From NCBI RefSeq assembly GCF_900176355.1, contig NZ_FWXI01000003.1:248001-312000 (forward strand): DNA of 64,000 nucleotides. Reading direction: 5' to 3'. Shown here in pieces: positions 61,746 through 64,000 of the stretch. Positions within the stretch are counted from its first letter, which is position 1. The number at the start of each line of letters is the position of its first letter. The stretch is from Sporomusa malonica. GTDB lineage: Bacteria > Bacillota > Negativicutes > Sporomusales > Sporomusaceae. The notes under the pieces are model-generated. The model saw only the letters and a list, made by a program, of their open reading frames with translations. It was not told the DNA's origin and did not search any database. The translations under genes were made by a program, and so were the position numbers.

Positions 61746-63086
61746 CTAATTCCCCCTTACCCTGACAGCATTAGCGTGCGCAGCCAGACCCTCGGCCTCG
61801 GCCAGCTTGATAACCTGGCTGCTGACAGCTGCCAGAGCTTCTTGTGTATAAGCAATAACGCTAGTCTTTTTCATAAAGGTCTCGACATTAAGCACCGAGT
61901 AAAAACGGGCCGTACCACCTGTCGGAAGAACATGGTTAGGACCGGCGAAATAGTCGCCAAGCGGCTCAGGCGAATAGGGCCCCATAAAGATCGCGCCAGC
62001 ATGCCGCACATAGGGCAGCAGCTTGAAGGGCTCAGCTGTTAACAGCTCTAAATGTTCAGGTGCCGAAAAGTTGGCCAGTTCGATAGCCTCAAAAATATCT
62101 TTCGTAATAATAATCAAGCCGTTGTCTTCAATGGACTGAGCTGCAATATCCTTACGCGGCAGGACAGCCAATTGACGCTCGACTTCTTTGTCTACTTTAC
62201 CGGCCAGGTCGGCGCTGTCGGTGATAAGAATGCTTGAAGCTAATACATCATGTTCGGCCTGACTCAGCATGTCTGCTGCGACATAGCGCGGGTCAGCCGT
62301 ACTGTCAGCCACAATCAGGATCTCGCTGGGGCCTGCCAGCATATCAATATCGGCATGGCCATATACGGCCTTCTTGGCCAAAGTGACAAAAATATTACCA
62401 GGGCCAGTAATCTTGTCCACCTTAGGAATGGTTTCAGTTCCAAAAGCCAGCGCGGCCACTGCCTGAGCGCCGCCCACCTTGAATATTCTTGTAACTCCGG
62501 CCAGCTTGGCTGCTGCCAGTACGTAGGGATTAACCCGGCCTTCGCGGTCAGGCGGCACAACCATGATAATCTCTTGAACCCCAGCCACAGCGGCTGGGAC
62601 AGCATTCATCAGGACAGAGGAGGGGTAGGCGGCAGTACCGCCAGGGACATAAATGCCCACCCGGTCAAGCGGCGTACATTTTTGTCCAAGTATGGCCCCA
62701 TGCTCGCGTTCGGTAAACCATGATTCAGGCACTTTCTCGGCATGAAACTTCTTCACATTGGCAGCCGCAGCCTCTAATGCCGCCAGTACCTCTTTATCAA
62801 CTCCAGCGATAGCGCTGTCAATCTCATCCTGGGTTACCTCCAGGGTATCGGCTGTAAAATTGGCCCCATCAATTAACTTAGTATATTTTAGGACAGCTTC
62901 GTTGCCCTGATTCCGTACATCCTCGACAATGCGTTCAACAACCTGCTGGGCTGAGAGCTCTTCACCAAATAGTTCTTTTACTTTGGCCTTGGCGCCTGCA
63001 CCAAGCACCACCTTATCAAAGGCTGGTTTTTCCATAATCTCAGCAATTTCTTCTTTACTTAAACAACTGCTATATATCCTTTTCAC
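61746..63086 (-). CDS. hisD: Histidinol dehydrogenase
   Basis: 446 residues, slightly longer than the common 430 because of an N-terminal stretch. Family blocks [29 protein letters not shown] and zinc/catalytic His in [10 protein letters not shown] and [13 protein letters not shown]. Oxidises histidinol to histidine in two NAD-linked steps. Overlaps hisG by four bases. Confidence 0.98.
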   Translation of the reverse strand: MKRIYSSCLSKEEIAEIMEKPAFDKVVLGAGAKAKVKELFGEELSAQQVVERIVEDVRNQGNEAVLKYTKLIDGANFTADTLEVTQDEIDSAIAGVDKEVLAALEAAAANVKKFHAEKVPESWFTEREHGAILGQKCTPLDRVGIYVPGGTAAYPSSVLMNAVPAAVAGVQEIIMVVPPDREGRVNPYVLAAAKLAGVTRIFKVGGAQAVAALAFGTETIPKVDKITGPGNIFVTLAKKAVYGHADIDMLAGPSEILIVADSTADPRYVAADMLSQAEHDVLASSILITDSADLAGKVDKEVERQLAVLPRKDIAAQSIEDNGLIIITKDIFEAIELANFSAPEHLELLTAEPFKLLPYVRHAGAIFMGPYSPEPLGDYFAGPNHVLPTGGTARFYSVLNVETFMKKTSVIAYTQEALAAVSSQVIKLAEAEGLAAHANAVRVRGN

Positions 63087-63748
63087 GCTTTCCCCTCGCT
63101 TTCCACCAGTGCTTTTAGCCCTTCCACCATTTTATTGATCCGGTCGAACTTCATTTTAAAGCTTACCCGGTTAGCGATAAACCGGGCGGTTGCCGGGTGA
63201 ATCTGGGCCACTTCGACCAGATTATTTTCTTTCAGTGTGCGGCCGGTTTCCACCAAGTCAACAATAATCTCAGCCAAGCCCACCATGGGCGCCAGTTCAA
63301 TCGAACCGTTCAGCTTAATAATCTCCATTTGAATGCCAATGCCATGAAAGAAGCTTTCGGCTACTCTGGGATACTTGGTCGCCACCCGCATATGGGCATA
63401 ATCGGTTAATTTTTCCTGCTTGAGCGCCTGTGGAACAGCTACCATCATCCGGCAGAAACCAAACTTTAAGTCTAACAGCTCGTAGACATCTTTGTTTTCT
63501 TCTAAAAGTACGTCTTTGCCAATAATGCCAACATCAGCTGCGCCGTACTCGACATATGTGGGCAAATCAGCTGTTTTGGTAATAATAAACCGGATTTTCT
63601 CAGTTTCGTTGGCAATGACTAATTTCCGTGAGTTCTCACTAAGCCCTTCGGCAGTATAGCCGATTTTGGCCAGCCTACTGGCTGAGAGGTCAAACAATTT
63701 GCCCTTGGGTAATGCGATTGTTAAATAATCCATATCATTTGAGGTCAT
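63083..63748 (-). CDS. hisG: ATP phosphoribosyltransferase, short form
   Basis: 221 residues (LTIALPKGKLFDLSASRLAKIGY; ADVGIIGKDVLLEE; VDLVETGRTLKENNLVEV). This is the short HisG, which needs the regulatory partner HisZ. No hisZ lies next to it: upstream there are only the promoter and a gene on the other strand. HisG catalyses the first, feedback-controlled step. GGAGG lies six bases before the ATG. First gene of the his operon. Confidence 0.97.
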   Translation of the reverse strand: MTSNDMDYLTIALPKGKLFDLSASRLAKIGYTAEGLSENSRKLVIANETEKIRFIITKTADLPTYVEYGAADVGIIGKDVLLEENKDVYELLDLKFGFCRMMVAVPQALKQEKLTDYAHMRVATKYPRVAESFFHGIGIQMEIIKLNGSIELAPMVGLAEIIVDLVETGRTLKENNLVEVAQIHPATARFIANRVSFKMKFDRINKMVEGLKALVESEGKA

Positions 63749-63797
63749 GTCATGCCTCCTGTTTTTCTTTAGTTAATTAAAGCATTAATATATTAAT

Positions 63798-63826
63798 ATA
63801 ATAATACGAAGTTTTATCAACGTCAA
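63798..63826 (-). promoter_or_regulatory. Probable promoter of the his operon
   Basis: Minus strand TTGACG (63821-63826), 17-base spacer, TATTAT (63798-63803), within an A+T-rich region. No his leader peptide or T-box sequence was found between it and hisG. Confidence 0.5.
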
Positions 63827-63940
63827 TATACTTATTCTATTTTTTTCTCAAGACCATCCACTTCACACCACAGGTAGGAAAACTGCCTGCATATGTAGAA
63901 CTAATTGTCAGGATAATAATACCTGAGAAGGGGGTTCCAT

Positions 63941-64000
63941 ATGGCTGTACTTAATCTTGTAGTGATCAACCCGCTTGCAGACCGTCACAGAGAACTGCTT
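63941..64000 (+). CDS. 5' end of a gene cut by the right edge
   Basis: ATG at 63941 preceded by GAAGGGGG nine bases upstream; the visible 20 codons read MAVLNLVVINPLADRHRELL. It is divergent from the his operon. The product cannot be told from so short a piece. Confidence 0.55.
   Translation, partial: MAVLNLVVINPLADRHRELL

Noticed and set aside
1..64000. CRISPR arrays, tRNA, rRNA, insertion sequences and prophage genes
   Set aside because: I saw no regularly spaced repeats, no transposase or phage-type reading frames and no convincing tRNA or rRNA sequence in the window.

Overview
The window looks like part of the chromosome of an anaerobic, acetogen-type Negativicute (Sporomusa/Pelosinus-like). 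Ribosome binding sites and sigma-70 promoters are of Firmicute type. Three outer-membrane beta-barrel proteins are encoded (two with an N-terminal S-layer homology domain), as expected for a Firmicute with two membranes. A formate-tetrahydrofolate ligase and many corrinoid-methyltransferase-type genes point to one-carbon metabolism. This placement is inferred from gene content; no rRNA or marker gene was seen.

Layout. 1-5000: an operon of two UROD-fold methyltransferase-like proteins around an SLH porin, with a divergent LysR regulator. 5-12 kb: HxlR regulator and flavin-binding protein, ndk, fhs, and a two-component system preceded by a 23-codon leader ORF. 12-13.7 kb: a DUF1638 gene and an orphan ATP-synthase epsilon subunit, divergently transcribed from promoters carrying the same operator. 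13.8-19.4 kb: a porin, a LysR/UROD divergon, an NCS2 permease and a UROD remnant. 19.5-35.4 kb: a nearly complete trihydroxybenzene pathway. It comprises pyrogallol-phloroglucinol transhydroxylase (two subunits), phloroglucinol reductase, dihydrophloroglucinol cyclohydrolase, 3-hydroxy-5-oxohexanoate dehydrogenase, triacetate acetoacetate-lyase, acetoacetate CoA-transferase and thiolase. Two of its operons have sigma-54 promoters and lie beside a PAS-containing sigma-54 activator. 35.5-43.4 kb: another LysR/UROD divergon, a DUF2284 protein, and an operon of two MFS transporters and an SLH porin. 43.4-52.4 kb: a CoA-transferase, two acyl-CoA dehydrogenases, EtfBA and FixCX with a sigma-54 promoter and activator, similar in gene content to the E. 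coli ydiFO-ydiQRST cluster. 52.5-57.2 kb: UROD protein, soluble chemoreceptor, DUF1638 protein, corrinoid protein and GntR regulator. 57.3-63.75 kb: the histidine operon hisGDCBHAF-IE.

How they may work together. The most striking pattern is a set of six near-identical promoters sharing the core TATACATCTAKAT at the -10/+1 region. They lie in front of the GntR-corrinoid-DUF1638 operon, a chemoreceptor-UROD operon (behind a DUF2284 remnant), the transporter/porin operon, the DUF2284 gene, the second DUF1638 gene and the orphan atpC. I infer one GntR-controlled regulon for uptake and demethylation of an unknown methylated compound. Removal of methyl groups from methoxylated aromatics would feed both the folate C1 pathway (fhs) and, through trihydroxybenzenes, the phloroglucinol pathway to acetyl-CoA. 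That link between the two modules is inference.
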